Origin: Chloroflexota bacterium | GTDB taxonomy: Bacteria > Chloroflexota > Dehalococcoidia > Tepidiformales > Tepidiformaceae | Reading direction: 5' to 3' | Assembly (NCBI GenBank): GCA_026705605.1 | Contig: JAPPAK010000001.1 | Coordinates: forward strand, 496,001-560,000 | DNA length: 64,000 bases | Program-made: the position numbers and the translations under genes | Shown here: positions 1 through 7,918 of the stretch, one piece after another | Numbering within the stretch: the stretch's first letter is position 1 | How the letters are laid out: every line of letters begins with the position of its first letter | Notes under the pieces: generated by a model | What the model was told of the DNA's origin: nothing | The model's database searches: none | Seen by the model: the letters and a program-made list of their open reading frames with translations, nothing else

Positions 1-264
1 CACCGGCGCGAGCGCCATCTCCGCCAGCTCGGCGGCGAGGACCGCCTTGTCCTCCGCCGGCGGCTCCACGGCTGGCGCTGCGGTTGGTGAGGGGGTAGCA
101 GTTTCCGTAGCGGTCGCGGTCGTCGGCGTGGCCGCCGCGGAAGTCTCCCGTGCTTCAGGCGTCGATGGCGGTGGCGTGGGTTCGGGGGATCCGCACGCGA
201 GCGATGCCGCTGCGGCCACCCCCAGCAGGAGCGCCGCGCACACGGTGATACCCCTTGCCGGCAT
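1..264 (-). CDS. Lipoprotein, N-terminal 88 residues (truncated at window edge)
   Basis: The visible part is a lipoprotein start: a basic MPAR N-terminus, a hydrophobic core of Ala/Leu/Val, then the lipobox S-L-A-C with the lipidated Cys at residue 24. Residues 28-71 are a Pro/Thr/Ala/Glu-rich spacer of the kind that tethers an exported domain. Residues 72-88 begin an acidic, helix-prone segment. The functional domain lies beyond the window, so no function can be given. The ATG is preceded by a purine-rich stretch (GAGAGGGG). It starts 25 bases after the CCA end of tRNA-Pro on the same strand with no promoter visible between them. Confidence 0.8.
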   Translation of the reverse strand, partial: MPARGITVCAALLLGVAAAASLACGSPEPTPPPSTPEARETSAAATPTTATATETATPSPTAAPAVEPPAEDKAVLAAELAEMALAPV

Positions 265-289
265 GCTCGCGCCCCTCTCGTGGTGGTGT

Positions 290-366
290 TGGTCGGGGTG
301 CCCGGATTTGAACCGGGGACCTCGCGGCCCCAAACCGCGCGCTCTGCCGGGCTGAGCTACACCCCG
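290..366 (-). tRNA. tRNA-Pro (anticodon TGG), CCA encoded
   Basis: Read on the minus strand, a CGGGGTG/CACCCCG acceptor stem pairs perfectly. A D arm with GTAGCTCAG and AGAGC follows, then a 5-bp anticodon stem CGCGG/CCGCG around loop TTTGGGG (anticodon TGG, positions 332-330). The T arm is CCCGG-TTCAAAT-CCGGG. The discriminator A (293) is followed by an encoded CCA (292-290). It sits just downstream of pyrD and upstream of the lipoprotein gene on the same strand. Confidence 0.96.
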
Positions 367-373
367 TGCAGTC

Positions 374-379
374 AGCGTA
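374..379 (-). promoter_or_regulatory. -10 element of tRNA-Pro (TACGCT)
   Basis: TACGCT on the minus strand ends 7 bases before the first tRNA base, the distance expected for transcription to start at or next to the mature 5' end. No clear TTGACA-like -35 is visible. The same hexamer serves rpsF, the TlpA-like gene and the TrmH gene. Confidence 0.6.
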
Positions 380-399
380 CCGCACGCCTTCCGCAGGCC

Positions 400-1338
400 C
401 TAGGCTGGCAGCGGCTGCGCGCATCCGATGATGTCGTGGACGTCCGCCACCTCGTGCGCCTCCAGCCACGCCTCAAGCTCCTCCAGCACGTCCAGTGGCG
501 CCCGCGGGTTCGAGAACGAGGCCGTCCCCACCTGCACCGCCGTCGCCCCCGCCATCAGGAACTCGACCGCGTCGCGCCCGCTACTGATGCCCCCGCAGCC
601 TATGAGCGGGACGCGCACCGCCTGTGCGACCTCGTACACCACCCGCAGCGCGACCGGCTTGATCGCGGGGCCGCTCAGCCCGCCGCTTGCTCGCGGCAGC
701 ACCGGCCTCCGCGTATCAGTGTCGATGGCCAGTCCCGGAACCGTGTTGATCGCGCAGATGGCGGAGGCGCCCTCGTCCACGCAGGCGCCGGCGATCTCCG
801 CGGGGTCCGTCGCCGCCGGCGTCAGCTTCACAATGACCGGCAGCTCGCACGAGCGCACGGCTGCCCGGGTGGCCTGTGCCGCCGCCTGGGCGCTCAGGCC
901 GAAATCGAGGCCGTTGTCGACATTCGGGCAGCTGAAGTTGAGCTCAAGCGCAGCCACTCCCGGCACGCCGTCGAAAGCTCGCGCCAGGTCGCCGTAGTCC
1001 CCTGCCGAATCCCCCGCGACGTTCACGATGACGGGCACGTCCCAGCCCGCCCAGACGGGCGCCATCTCCGCGATGATGCGGTCGGGCCCGAGGTTCTGGA
1101 GGCCGATCGAGTTCAGCATGCCCGAGGGAGTTTCCGCCACGCGCGGCTGCGGATTGCCCGCCCGAGGCAGGGGCGTGACGCCCTTCGACACGACTGCTCC
1201 GAGCCGGTTCACGTCGAACTGCCGGGCGAACTCCAGACCCCAGCTGAACGTGCCGGAAGCTGGCATCACGGGGTTTCGGAGGCTCAGGTTCGTCTTGCGC
1301 TCGGGCGCGAGCTCAACCGCCAGTTGGGGGGGTGTCAC
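400..1338 (-). CDS. pyrD: Dihydroorotate dehydrogenase, class 1B catalytic subunit
   Basis: 312 residues, full length for the family. PyrD oxidises dihydroorotate to orotate in pyrimidine synthesis, with FMN bound in a TIM barrel. Visible signatures are SKGVT (Lys52, FMN), NFSCPN (residues 134-139; Cys137 is the catalytic base that marks class 1) and the phosphate-binding IGCGGISSG near residue 250. Class 1B enzymes pair with the iron-sulfur flavoprotein PyrK, which is not in this window. The GTG start is chosen because a TACACT hexamer ends exactly 6 bases upstream and no Shine-Dalgarno is present, so the mRNA is probably leaderless. Confidence 0.95.
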   Translation of the reverse strand: MTPPQLAVELAPERKTNLSLRNPVMPASGTFSWGLEFARQFDVNRLGAVVSKGVTPLPRAGNPQPRVAETPSGMLNSIGLQNLGPDRIIAEMAPVWAGWDVPVIVNVAGDSAGDYGDLARAFDGVPGVAALELNFSCPNVDNGLDFGLSAQAAAQATRAAVRSCELPVIVKLTPAATDPAEIAGACVDEGASAICAINTVPGLAIDTDTRRPVLPRASGGLSGPAIKPVALRVVYEVAQAVRVPLIGCGGISSGRDAVEFLMAGATAVQVGTASFSNPRAPLDVLEELEAWLEAHEVADVHDIIGCAQPLPA

Positions 1339-1344
1339 GGGTTC

Positions 1345-1350
1345 AGTGTA
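1345..1350 (-). promoter_or_regulatory. Leaderless promoter -10 of pyrD (TACACT)
   Basis: TACACT, then six bases (GAACCC), then the GTG start of pyrD. It lies between the small zinc-site gene and pyrD, so pyrD can be transcribed on its own. Confidence 0.65.
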
Positions 1351-1359
1351 CGGCGCGAG

Positions 1360-1554
1360 CTACGCACGGTCCGGCGCCGGCTCCTTCCGCCCCGAGCGGC
1401 GGTTGCGCCACAGCCGTTCGGTCTCCGAATTCTCGAAGTCGCGTTCACTTCCGCAGTGCTTGCAGGTACCCCGGCTGAGGTGCCCGTTGGGCGTCGCGAT
1501 GATCCAGTGGTGCGTGCAGGTTCCAGTTGCCGCGCGATGCCTGCTGGCGTGCAT
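1360..1554 (-). CDS. Small putative zinc-binding protein
   Basis: 64 residues. The centre carries C-x-H-H-W (Cys13, His15, His16) and, 18 residues later, a C-x-x-C knuckle (Cys31, Cys34) followed by G-S-E-R-D-F. I recognise this arrangement from short, unnamed proteins of high-GC bacteria in which Cys/His residues probably hold one zinc ion around a conserved 'ATPNG' turn. The C-terminal 20 residues are basic, so RNA or DNA binding is possible but not shown. A different-frame ORF (1335-1601) overlaps it and lacks any motif. Function unknown. Confidence 0.65.
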   Translation of the reverse strand: MHASRHRAATGTCTHHWIIATPNGHLSRGTCKHCGSERDFENSETERLWRNRRSGRKEPAPDRA

Positions 1555-1608
1555 GTCAAACCCCGTTGGGTTCGGCGCCCCGCCGCGCGCGAATCCATCA
1601 TTACTACC

Positions 1609-2025
1609 TTACCCCCTCTGTCTACCCCTTCGCCTGGGGCGCGACGGGCGCAGCACCTGCTCGAACCACAGCCCCCCGTCCGGCCCTTCGCCGTGAAGCG
1701 GCCGGAACCCCATCCGCACCCAGAAGTACACGGCCAGCCCGCGGTCCGGTGGCGCCCACGTCCGCACGACCGGGTAGCGGCGCTTCAGCGCCTTCAGCAG
1801 CGCCGTCGCCGCCCCCGACCCAGCCCCGTACCCCCGCGCCTCCTCGTCGATGCACAACCGCTCGATGAAAGGAACATCCCCCGCAAGGTCGATTGCCACC
1901 TCCCCCACAACCTCCCGCCTCCCCTTGCGCCGCACCTCGTACCGCACCGCCCCGTCCCCCTCGACCCGCCGCAGGGTTACCCACTCGCCTGCGATCCGCT
2001 GCGGCATGGGTCGTGGTGCGCTCAT
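1609..2025 (-). CDS. GNAT-family N-acetyltransferase
   Basis: 138 residues with the fold order of Gcn5-type acetyltransferases. The beta4 strand 'IERLCIDEEARG' leads into the acetyl-CoA pyrophosphate loop R-G-Y-G-A-G-S-G (motif A), followed by an Ala/Leu helix. Further on, the F-W-V-R-M-G-F turn is the usual motif B end ('Y..GF'). The substrate is not predictable. The ATG at 2025 overlaps the stop of the upstream dinG as ATGA, which argues for coupled translation and for this start over an ATG 12 bases upstream. The C-terminus is Arg-rich. Confidence 0.82.
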   Translation of the reverse strand: MSAPRPMPQRIAGEWVTLRRVEGDGAVRYEVRRKGRREVVGEVAIDLAGDVPFIERLCIDEEARGYGAGSGAATALLKALKRRYPVVRTWAPPDRGLAVYFWVRMGFRPLHGEGPDGGLWFEQVLRPSRPRRRGRQRG

Positions 2026-4751
2026 CGGGCAAGCCACTCCCGCGTGCGGGCCGCGATTTCCTCGATGCTTGCGTTCAGCCGCGTGCAGCGGGGAATCGCC
2101 TCCAGGAACTCGCGTCCGTACCGCTTCGTGCGGACCCGGCTGTCGAGCACGGCCACCACGCCGCGGTCTTCGCGGTCGCGAATCAGCCGCCCGAAGCCCT
2201 GCCGGAACCGCAGGATCGCCCCCGGCAACGAATACCCCCCGAAGGGGTCGTCGTAGAGATCCGAACGCGCCCGGTGGATCGGGTCCGTCGGCACGGCGAA
2301 CGGGAGCCGCGCGATCACGACGAGCGAGAGTGTGTCGCCGCGGATGTCGATCCCCTCCCAGAAGCTCGATGTGCCGAAGATGACCGAGCGCGGGTCCTCC
2401 ATCAGGTTGCGCATCAGCTGGCGCGGCGCGCCGTCACGGTCCTGCACGAGCACGCTGATGCCCTCCGCCTCGAGCGCCCCCCGCGACAGCTCCGCCACCC
2501 GCCGCAGCGACGCGTGCGAGGTGAACAGCGCCAGCGCGCGCCCCCCCGACGCGAGCGCGAGCTCCGTGACTGCGTTCGCCGCAGCCTCCTCGTACCCCTG
2601 CGAACCGGGGTCGGGGAACCCGGTCGGGGTCGCCAGCAGCGTCGAGCGCTCGTAGTCGAACGGCGACCCCAGCGCCAGCGTCCCCGCGTCCGGAAGCCCC
2701 ATCTGGTCTGCCGTGAACGCCATCGAACCGCCCGCCGCCAGTGTCGCGCTGGTCGCGATCACCGTCGCCCGGTCCGCGAACAGCTCCTCCGCCAGCCGCG
2801 GTCCGACCTCCAGCGGCGCGGAGTTCAGCGCCCCAGTCCCGTCCCGCATCGTTGAGACCCAGATGATCGCGTTCGGGTCGCTCCCCTCGATGAGGTGCGC
2901 GAGGTCCAGCCGGACCCCCTCCAGCCGCCCCGCCGCCGCTTCTAGCTCCTCGCCCGCAGTCCCGCCGTCCTCCCCGCCCAGCAACCCCGCCGCCGCCCGG
3001 CTGCTCTCGACCGCGGTCGCGAGGGCGGAGTCGAGCGCCGTCCACCCCTCCTCCACCTCCCCCCAGCGCGATCCCGAGCGCACCCCCGGCGTGACGCTCA
3101 CGCGGTCGTCCCGCGACTCCTTCGCGAGCGCCCCCAGCGACGCGAAAGGGCGCTCCGCGCCCTTCGCCGCTGCCGCGACTGCCGCCTTCAGTGTCGCCAT
3201 CGCCCCCGCTCCCAGCGCCTCCGGCAGCCCGGTCGTCGCCACCAGGCCGCCTTCGCGCCTCTCGGACGTGCGGGGTCGGTGGATCGCCTCCAGTGCGTCC
3301 GATACCTGCCGCGCGCCGATATGCAGCCCGAACTGCTGGGTCGCCTGCCCCTCAAGGTTGTGCGCCTCGTCGATGATGAGGTGGTCGAACGCCGGAATGG
3401 CGCTCCCCCCGCTCGCCAGGTCGGCCAGCAACAGAGCGTGGTTCACGACCACGAGGTGCGCGCCCTCCGCCGTCTTCCGCGCTCGCTGCAGGAAGCAGCG
3501 CCCCTCCCGCACGAACGTGTGCTGCCGCGAGAGGCAGTCGGCGTCCGATGCCGAGAACCGCGCCCAAGCCGATCGCGCCCCCGGGTCCAGACGAAGCTCC
3601 GAACGGTCGCCGCTCTGCGTCTGTGGCAGCCAGCGCGCCAGTGACCCCGCCAGCCGCGCCACGTCCGGGTCGGAGAGGCTCGCGGGGTGACCCATCCAGC
3701 GCTGTACGCAGAGGTAGTTCGCCCGCCCCTTCAGCAACGCCACCCGCAGGTCGTCGGGACGGTTGATCGCGCCCGCGTCCCGCAGGATCTCCCGCAGCGC
3801 CGGCACGTCCTTCCCCAGGAGCTGCTCCTGCAGCGCGATCGTGTTCGTCGAGATCACCACGCGCGTCCCGTTCCGCAAGGCGTACAGCGCCGCCGGAATC
3901 AGGTACGCCAGCGACTTCCCCACGCCGGTGCCCGCCTCGATCAGCCAGTGCCCGCCGTCCGAGAACGCCCCCGCCACCGCCTCCGCCATCTCTGCCTGCT
4001 GCGGGCGCTCCTCGAACCGCTCCACCACCCGTGCCGCCCCCGCGAGCGCCTCCCGCACCTCCTCTGCCGTGACCGGCTCGGGAACCTCCGCCCGCACCAG
4101 CGGCTCCGGCGGCTGCCACCGCTCCGGGAGCGCCGGAGCCTCGAATTCGTCACCGTCCGCGTCCGCGCCGCCCCCGAGCTCTCGCGCCAGCTCCGGCTCG
4201 TCCAGCGCCACCACCCGCGCCAGCGACGCGCGTTCCGCCGCCGGCAGCGCCGCCGCCCGCCGCCGCAGCTCCAGGAACACCGATGCCGCCGTGCGCGCGT
4301 CCGCGAGGGCGCGGTGCGCGACCGGCATCTCCACGCCCAGTTCCGCCGCCAGGTCCGACAGCCCGCCCGGTCCCTCCGGGAAGAGGACGCGGGCGAACCG
4401 CAGCGTGTCCAGCGCCGGCCCCTCGAACTCCAGCCCTGCTTCTGCCAGGAACGCGAGGTCGAAGCGCACGTTCTGCCCCACCACCGCGCTCGCCCCCACG
4501 AACTGCGTGAGGTCGTTCGCGATGGCCTCGAACGGGGGCGCCCCCCGAACGTCCTCGTTCGTGATTCCGGTCAGCTTCTCGGTGAACGCGGGAATCGCGC
4601 GCCCGGGGTTCACAAGCTGGTCGAAGACCCCCAGCTCGCGCCCCTCGTCGTCAAAGCGGATCGCCCCGATCTCCGTGATCCGGTCGTCCGTCGGGTCAAG
4701 CCCCGTCGTCTCCAGGTCGAGTGCGACGTAGGTGCGCGGTTCCTCGAACAT
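2022..4751 (-). CDS. dinG: DinG-type helicase with N-terminal 3'-5' exonuclease domain
   Basis: 909 residues. Residues 1-165 form a DEDD exonuclease domain like DNA polymerase III epsilon: D12-x-E14 in LDLETTGL, 'GQNVRFDLAFL' near 92-102 and H-R-A-L-A-D-A-R-T near 146-154. Residues 250-909 form an XPD/DinG superfamily 2 helicase: Walker A AGTGVGKS (273-280), DEAH (461-464) and a C-terminal Q-G-F-G-R-L-I-R. Cys348, Cys406 and Cys419 fall where E. coli DinG holds an Fe-S cluster, but I see only three candidate ligands. In staphylococcal-type DinG the nuclease domain is active and the helicase is weak. It probably resolves DNA/RNA or replication-repair structures. Confidence 0.9.
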   Translation of the reverse strand: MFEEPRTYVALDLETTGLDPTDDRITEIGAIRFDDEGRELGVFDQLVNPGRAIPAFTEKLTGITNEDVRGAPPFEAIANDLTQFVGASAVVGQNVRFDLAFLAEAGLEFEGPALDTLRFARVLFPEGPGGLSDLAAELGVEMPVAHRALADARTAASVFLELRRRAAALPAAERASLARVVALDEPELARELGGGADADGDEFEAPALPERWQPPEPLVRAEVPEPVTAEEVREALAGAARVVERFEERPQQAEMAEAVAGAFSDGGHWLIEAGTGVGKSLAYLIPAALYALRNGTRVVISTNTIALQEQLLGKDVPALREILRDAGAINRPDDLRVALLKGRANYLCVQRWMGHPASLSDPDVARLAGSLARWLPQTQSGDRSELRLDPGARSAWARFSASDADCLSRQHTFVREGRCFLQRARKTAEGAHLVVVNHALLLADLASGGSAIPAFDHLIIDEAHNLEGQATQQFGLHIGARQVSDALEAIHRPRTSERREGGLVATTGLPEALGAGAMATLKAAVAAAAKGAERPFASLGALAKESRDDRVSVTPGVRSGSRWGEVEEGWTALDSALATAVESSRAAAGLLGGEDGGTAGEELEAAAGRLEGVRLDLAHLIEGSDPNAIIWVSTMRDGTGALNSAPLEVGPRLAEELFADRATVIATSATLAAGGSMAFTADQMGLPDAGTLALGSPFDYERSTLLATPTGFPDPGSQGYEEAAANAVTELALASGGRALALFTSHASLRRVAELSRGALEAEGISVLVQDRDGAPRQLMRNLMEDPRSVIFGTSSFWEGIDIRGDTLSLVVIARLPFAVPTDPIHRARSDLYDDPFGGYSLPGAILRFRQGFGRLIRDREDRGVVAVLDSRVRTKRYGREFLEAIPRCTRLNASIEEIAARTREWLAR

Positions 4752-4763
4752 GCGTGCGAACGG

Positions 4764-4769
4764 AGTCTA
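4764..4769 (-). promoter_or_regulatory. -10 element of dinG (TAGACT)
   Basis: TAGACT on the minus strand ends 12 bases before the dinG ATG, leaving only a few transcribed bases before the start codon. No Shine-Dalgarno is visible. Confidence 0.5.
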
Positions 4770-4813
4770 CAGGAGCCGCCCCCGCGCCGCCGCCGCCAAG
4801 GGACCCGAGCGCG

Positions 4814-4819
4814 TACAAT
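4814..4819 (+). promoter_or_regulatory. -10 element of the EF-G-like gene (TACAAT)
   Basis: TACAAT, a near-consensus -10, lies 43 bases before the ATG at 4863 in the 111-base divergent region with dinG. No TTGACA-like -35 is obvious in the GC-rich upstream sequence. Confidence 0.5.
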
Positions 4820-4862
4820 CGCCCCCCAATCCCCGGCCCCAGCGGCCACGAGGCGCCCACCG

Positions 4863-6917
4863 ATGAAGCTCTATCCCTCCGAAGACATTCGCAACGTTGT
4901 TCTCGCCGGGCACGGCAACGTCGGCAAGACGACGCTCGGGGAGGCCGCTCTCTTCGTGAGCGGCGCGGTCACGCGGATGGGATCCATCGAGGAGCAGAAC
5001 ACGGTCGGCGACTACGACGAGGACGAACACCGCCGCAAGTTCAGCCTCAACCTTTCCGTCCTCCCCGTTGAGTGGGGCGGCGCCAAGATCAACCTGGTCG
5101 ACACCCCCGGGTACGCCGACTTTGTCTCCGAGGTCATCTGTGGCGTGCGCGCCGCCGACCTCGCTCTCATTGTCGTCGACGCCGTTTCCGGTCCCGAGGT
5201 TGGCACCGACCGCGTCTGGCAGATCGCCGAGGAGCGCGGCCTCCCGCGCATGATCCTCATCAACCGCCTCGACCGTGAGAACGCCGACTTCAACCTCGCG
5301 CTCAATGCCATCCGCGAGAAGTGGGGCACGGCCGTCGCCCCCCTCTTCCTCCCCATCGGCCAGAGCCACGACCTCGGCGGCGTCATCGACCTGCTCGCCA
5401 TGAAGGCCTACCTCGGAGAGGGCGGCGACCCCGGTGACGTGCCTGCCGACCTCCAGGACACCGCCGACGAGCTCCGCTCGTCCCTTGTTGAGAGCATCGT
5501 CGAGAACGACGAAGACCTGATGATGAAGTACTTCGAGGACGAGGAGATTACCGCCGACGAGCTGCACGGCGCCCTCCGTACGGCCCTTGCCGCCGGCGAC
5601 ATCGTGCCGGTTCTGTGCGCTTCCGCGACCCACCAGATCGGCGTACGCCAGGTGCTCGACACACTTGTCGCGGTCGCCCCCACCCCCGACCAGCGCGAGG
5701 TCGTCGACGCCGATGGGGAGAGCCTCGAAGTGAGCGACGGCGCATCGCCCGCCGTCCTCGTCTTCAAGACGTCCGCCGACCCCTACGTTGGCCGTCTCAG
5801 CTACCTCCGCGTCATGACCGGCGCGGTCAAGGCCGACAGCCACCTCTGGAACAGCGACAAGTCCTCTGATGAGCGCCTGGGCACAATCTACCGCCAGCGC
5901 GGCAAGGACCAGGAGCCCGTCGAGGCACTATCACCCGGCGACATCGGCGTCGTCGCCAAGCTGAGCGACACCGGCACCGGCGACACCCTCGCGACCAAGG
6001 ACAAGCCCGTCGAGCTGCCCACCATGATCTTCCCCGAGCCCGTCTACAGCATGGCTGTGCGCCCCGCCGCCAACGCCGCCGTCGACAAGCTCGGCCCCAG
6101 CCTCCAGCGCCTCGTCGAAGAGGACCCCGGGCTCCGCCTTCGCCGCGACGCGAGTACGAGCGAGACCATCCTCGAAGGACTCGGCGATGCCCACCTCGAT
6201 GTCGCCGTCGGACGCCTCCTGCAGAAGTTCAACCTCGAGGTCGAGCTCTCCCTCCCCCGCGTGCCGTACCGCGAGACGGTGGGCCGAACCTCCTCCGCCG
6301 ACTACACCCACAAGAAGCAGACCGGCGGCCACGGTCAGTACGCCCGCGTCGCCATCGAGATCAAGCCCCTCACCCGTGGCTCGGGCCTCCAGTTCAACAG
6401 CAAGGTGGTGGGTGGCTCCGTTCCCCGCGAGTTCATCCCCGCCGTTGAGAAGGGCGTCATGGAGACGGCCCGCGAAGGCGTGGTCGCCGGCTACGAGCTG
6501 ACCGACTGCGAGGTCACGCTCTTCGACGGCAAGCACCACCCGGTCGACTCCAGCGAGATGGCGTTCAAGCTCGCCGCCAGCCAGGCGCTCAAGGAAGCCG
6601 TGGCCGAGGCGCACGGCGTCCTCCTGGAGCCCGTCATGACCATCCGCGTACGCGGGCCCGAAGCGAACGCCGGTGACATCGTCGGCGACCTCAACACCAA
6701 GCGCGCGCGCATCCACGGCATCGTGCCGGATAGCGGCTTGAGCGTGGTCGAAGCCGAAGTCCCCCTTGCCGAAGTGCAGCGCTACGCGTCCGACCTGCGC
6801 TCCCTCACGCAAGGTCGTGGCCTCTTCGAGCTCGAGTTCGACCGCTACGAGGAAGTCCCGGGCAACGTCGCCCAGCGCGTCATCGACGCCAGCAAGGACG
6901 ACGAGGCGGCCGGCTAG
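4863..6917 (+). CDS. Elongation factor G-like GTPase (EF-G2 / FusA2 type)
   Basis: 684 residues with the five-domain EF-G layout, but a paralogue rather than the translocase at 56461. The P-loop is GHGNVGKT (16-23) instead of AHIDAGKT. The switch-I 'RGITI' is replaced by H-R-R-K-F-S-L-N-L. G3 is DTPGYADF and G4 is NRLD instead of NKMD. These are the hallmarks of the EF-G-like group (mycobacterial FusA2, Thermus EF-G-2), whose role is unsettled and whose translocation activity is weak or absent. Domain IV ('KKQTGGHGQYARV') is kept. The ATG at 4863 is chosen because homology starts there; the frame stays open far upstream only as a shadow of dinG. Its stop overlaps that of convergent rdgB. Confidence 0.88.
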   Translation: MKLYPSEDIRNVVLAGHGNVGKTTLGEAALFVSGAVTRMGSIEEQNTVGDYDEDEHRRKFSLNLSVLPVEWGGAKINLVDTPGYADFVSEVICGVRAADLALIVVDAVSGPEVGTDRVWQIAEERGLPRMILINRLDRENADFNLALNAIREKWGTAVAPLFLPIGQSHDLGGVIDLLAMKAYLGEGGDPGDVPADLQDTADELRSSLVESIVENDEDLMMKYFEDEEITADELHGALRTALAAGDIVPVLCASATHQIGVRQVLDTLVAVAPTPDQREVVDADGESLEVSDGASPAVLVFKTSADPYVGRLSYLRVMTGAVKADSHLWNSDKSSDERLGTIYRQRGKDQEPVEALSPGDIGVVAKLSDTGTGDTLATKDKPVELPTMIFPEPVYSMAVRPAANAAVDKLGPSLQRLVEEDPGLRLRRDASTSETILEGLGDAHLDVAVGRLLQKFNLEVELSLPRVPYRETVGRTSSADYTHKKQTGGHGQYARVAIEIKPLTRGSGLQFNSKVVGGSVPREFIPAVEKGVMETAREGVVAGYELTDCEVTLFDGKHHPVDSSEMAFKLAASQALKEAVAEAHGVLLEPVMTIRVRGPEANAGDIVGDLNTKRARIHGIVPDSGLSVVEAEVPLAEVQRYASDLRSLTQGRGLFELEFDRYEEVPGNVAQRVIDASKDDEAAG

Positions 6918-7507
6918 CCGCTCTTCCCCTGCAGCCAGCGAGCTGCGGCGCGCACCGCCTGTCCCCGGTGGCTGACCGCGTCCTTCTCCTCGGCGCTCAG
7001 ATCGGCGGCGCTGTGGCCCTCCGGTGTGCGGAAGATGGGGTCGTAGCCGAAACCGTTCTCCCCGCGCGGTTCGCGCCCGATCGACCCCTCCCACGTCCCC
7101 TCGAACCGCTCGATGCGGCCGTCCGGCCACGCGACCGCCACGACCGCGCGGTATCGCGCGCCCCGGTCACCGTCCGGAACGTCGCGCAGCTCTCGCAGCA
7201 TGAGGTCCGTGCGGCCCGCGTCGTCGAGACCGGGACCGCCGTAGCGCGCGGAGAGCGGACCGGGCGCCCCGCTAAGGGCGTCCACCTCGATGCCGGAGTC
7301 GTCCGCCAGGGCGAGGCATTGCCCCGCCTCCGCGAAGGCGCGCGCCTTCAGCGTCGCGTTGGCCGCGTACCCGTCGCCGTCCTCGACTACATCGAGCGCG
7401 ATACCGAGGTCGCCGGGTGTCACGACCTCGAACGGTTCGTCCGCAAGCAGCCGTCGCATTTCGCGAACCTTGCCGGGGTTGTTGGTCGCCAGCAGCAGAC
7501 GCGTCAC
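6914..7507 (-). CDS. rdgB: Non-canonical purine NTP pyrophosphatase (RdgB/HAM1)
   Basis: 197 residues, normal length. It hydrolyses dITP, ITP and XTP to monophosphates, keeping deaminated purines out of DNA and RNA. The N-terminal A-T-N-N-P-G-K motif, the metal-site 'ALADDSGIEVDAL' and the C-terminal 'DAVSHRGQA' (the SHR motif reading the base) are all present. It starts at GTG 15 bases behind the small membrane-protein gene and shares that gene's promoter. The stop overlaps the stop of the convergent EF-G2 gene by the four bases CTAG. Confidence 0.95.
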   Translation of the reverse strand: MTRLLLATNNPGKVREMRRLLADEPFEVVTPGDLGIALDVVEDGDGYAANATLKARAFAEAGQCLALADDSGIEVDALSGAPGPLSARYGGPGLDDAGRTDLMLRELRDVPDGDRGARYRAVVAVAWPDGRIERFEGTWEGSIGREPRGENGFGYDPIFRTPEGHSAADLSAEEKDAVSHRGQAVRAAARWLQGKSG

Positions 7508-7522
7508 GTGAGCGGATGCGCC

Positions 7523-7876
7523 TCAGTGCCCGTGGCCGTCGTCCTCGGGCTCGGGGTAGTCCGATTCCTGGACCGGGAGGCTGTCGCTTTCGATCACGCT
7601 GATTGGGGCGGTCCACGCCCCCGGCTTCAGCTCGAAGCCTCCAAGCTCGCGCTTCAACAGGAAGAGCACGCCCAGCGCGCCACAGAACAACCCTGCGCCC
7701 ACAAGTGACCAGATCAACGGCGGCACCACGTCGCGACCGGCTTCCACTTCCTGCGCGGCGATGCGCGGAGCGTCGGCAACCGGTGACGCGTCCAGCGCCA
7801 GGAGCGGTGCACTCGCAGCGAGCGCGAGCACCCCCGCGAGCGCGGCCGGAGCGATCAATCGAGTGAGGGTGCGCAT
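7523..7876 (-). CDS. Small membrane protein with signal peptide, His-rich C-terminus
   Basis: 117 residues. A signal-peptide-like segment (residues 1-28, ending near A-P-L-L-A-L-D-A) is followed by an exported stretch, one strong transmembrane helix (P-P-L-I-W-S-L-V-G-A-G-L-F to about residue 83) and a basic KRE. The cytoplasmic tail ends in Asp/Glu-rich sequence and H-G-H. No known domain recognised. The ATG at 7876 is preferred over in-frame codons upstream because TAGACT ends 7 bases before it. It heads an operon with rdgB. Confidence 0.7.
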   Translation of the reverse strand: MRTLTRLIAPAALAGVLALAASAPLLALDASPVADAPRIAAQEVEAGRDVVPPLIWSLVGAGLFCGALGVLFLLKRELGGFELKPGAWTAPISVIESDSLPVQESDYPEPEDDGHGH

Positions 7877-7883
7877 GACCGCG

Positions 7884-7889
7884 AGTCTA
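7884..7889 (-). promoter_or_regulatory. Leaderless promoter of the 7876 gene (TAGACT, with TTGACC -35)
   Basis: Read on the minus strand: TTGACC, 16 bases, TAGACT, 7 bases, ATG. This is one of the few cases here with a recognisable -35 hexamer, and it supports reading the other short-spaced TANNNT boxes as promoters. Confidence 0.7.
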
Positions 7890-7918
7890 CGGGCCGCCAC
7901 TGGGGGGTCAAGCGGGCG

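Noticed and set aside
280-2256. Plus-strand open frame across the tRNA, pyrD and the GNAT gene
   Set aside because: It crosses a perfect tRNA and several real minus-strand genes; composition is typical of an antisense shadow.
4863-6917. EF-G-like gene as a decayed fusA pseudogene
   Set aside because: The frame is intact over 684 codons with all domains, and its unusual GTPase motifs are those of a known paralogous group.
6911-6918. CTAG stop-stop overlap of EF-G2 and rdgB (also 40888-40891) as a special signal
   Set aside because: CTAG gives a stop on both strands, so tightly packed convergent genes naturally end there.
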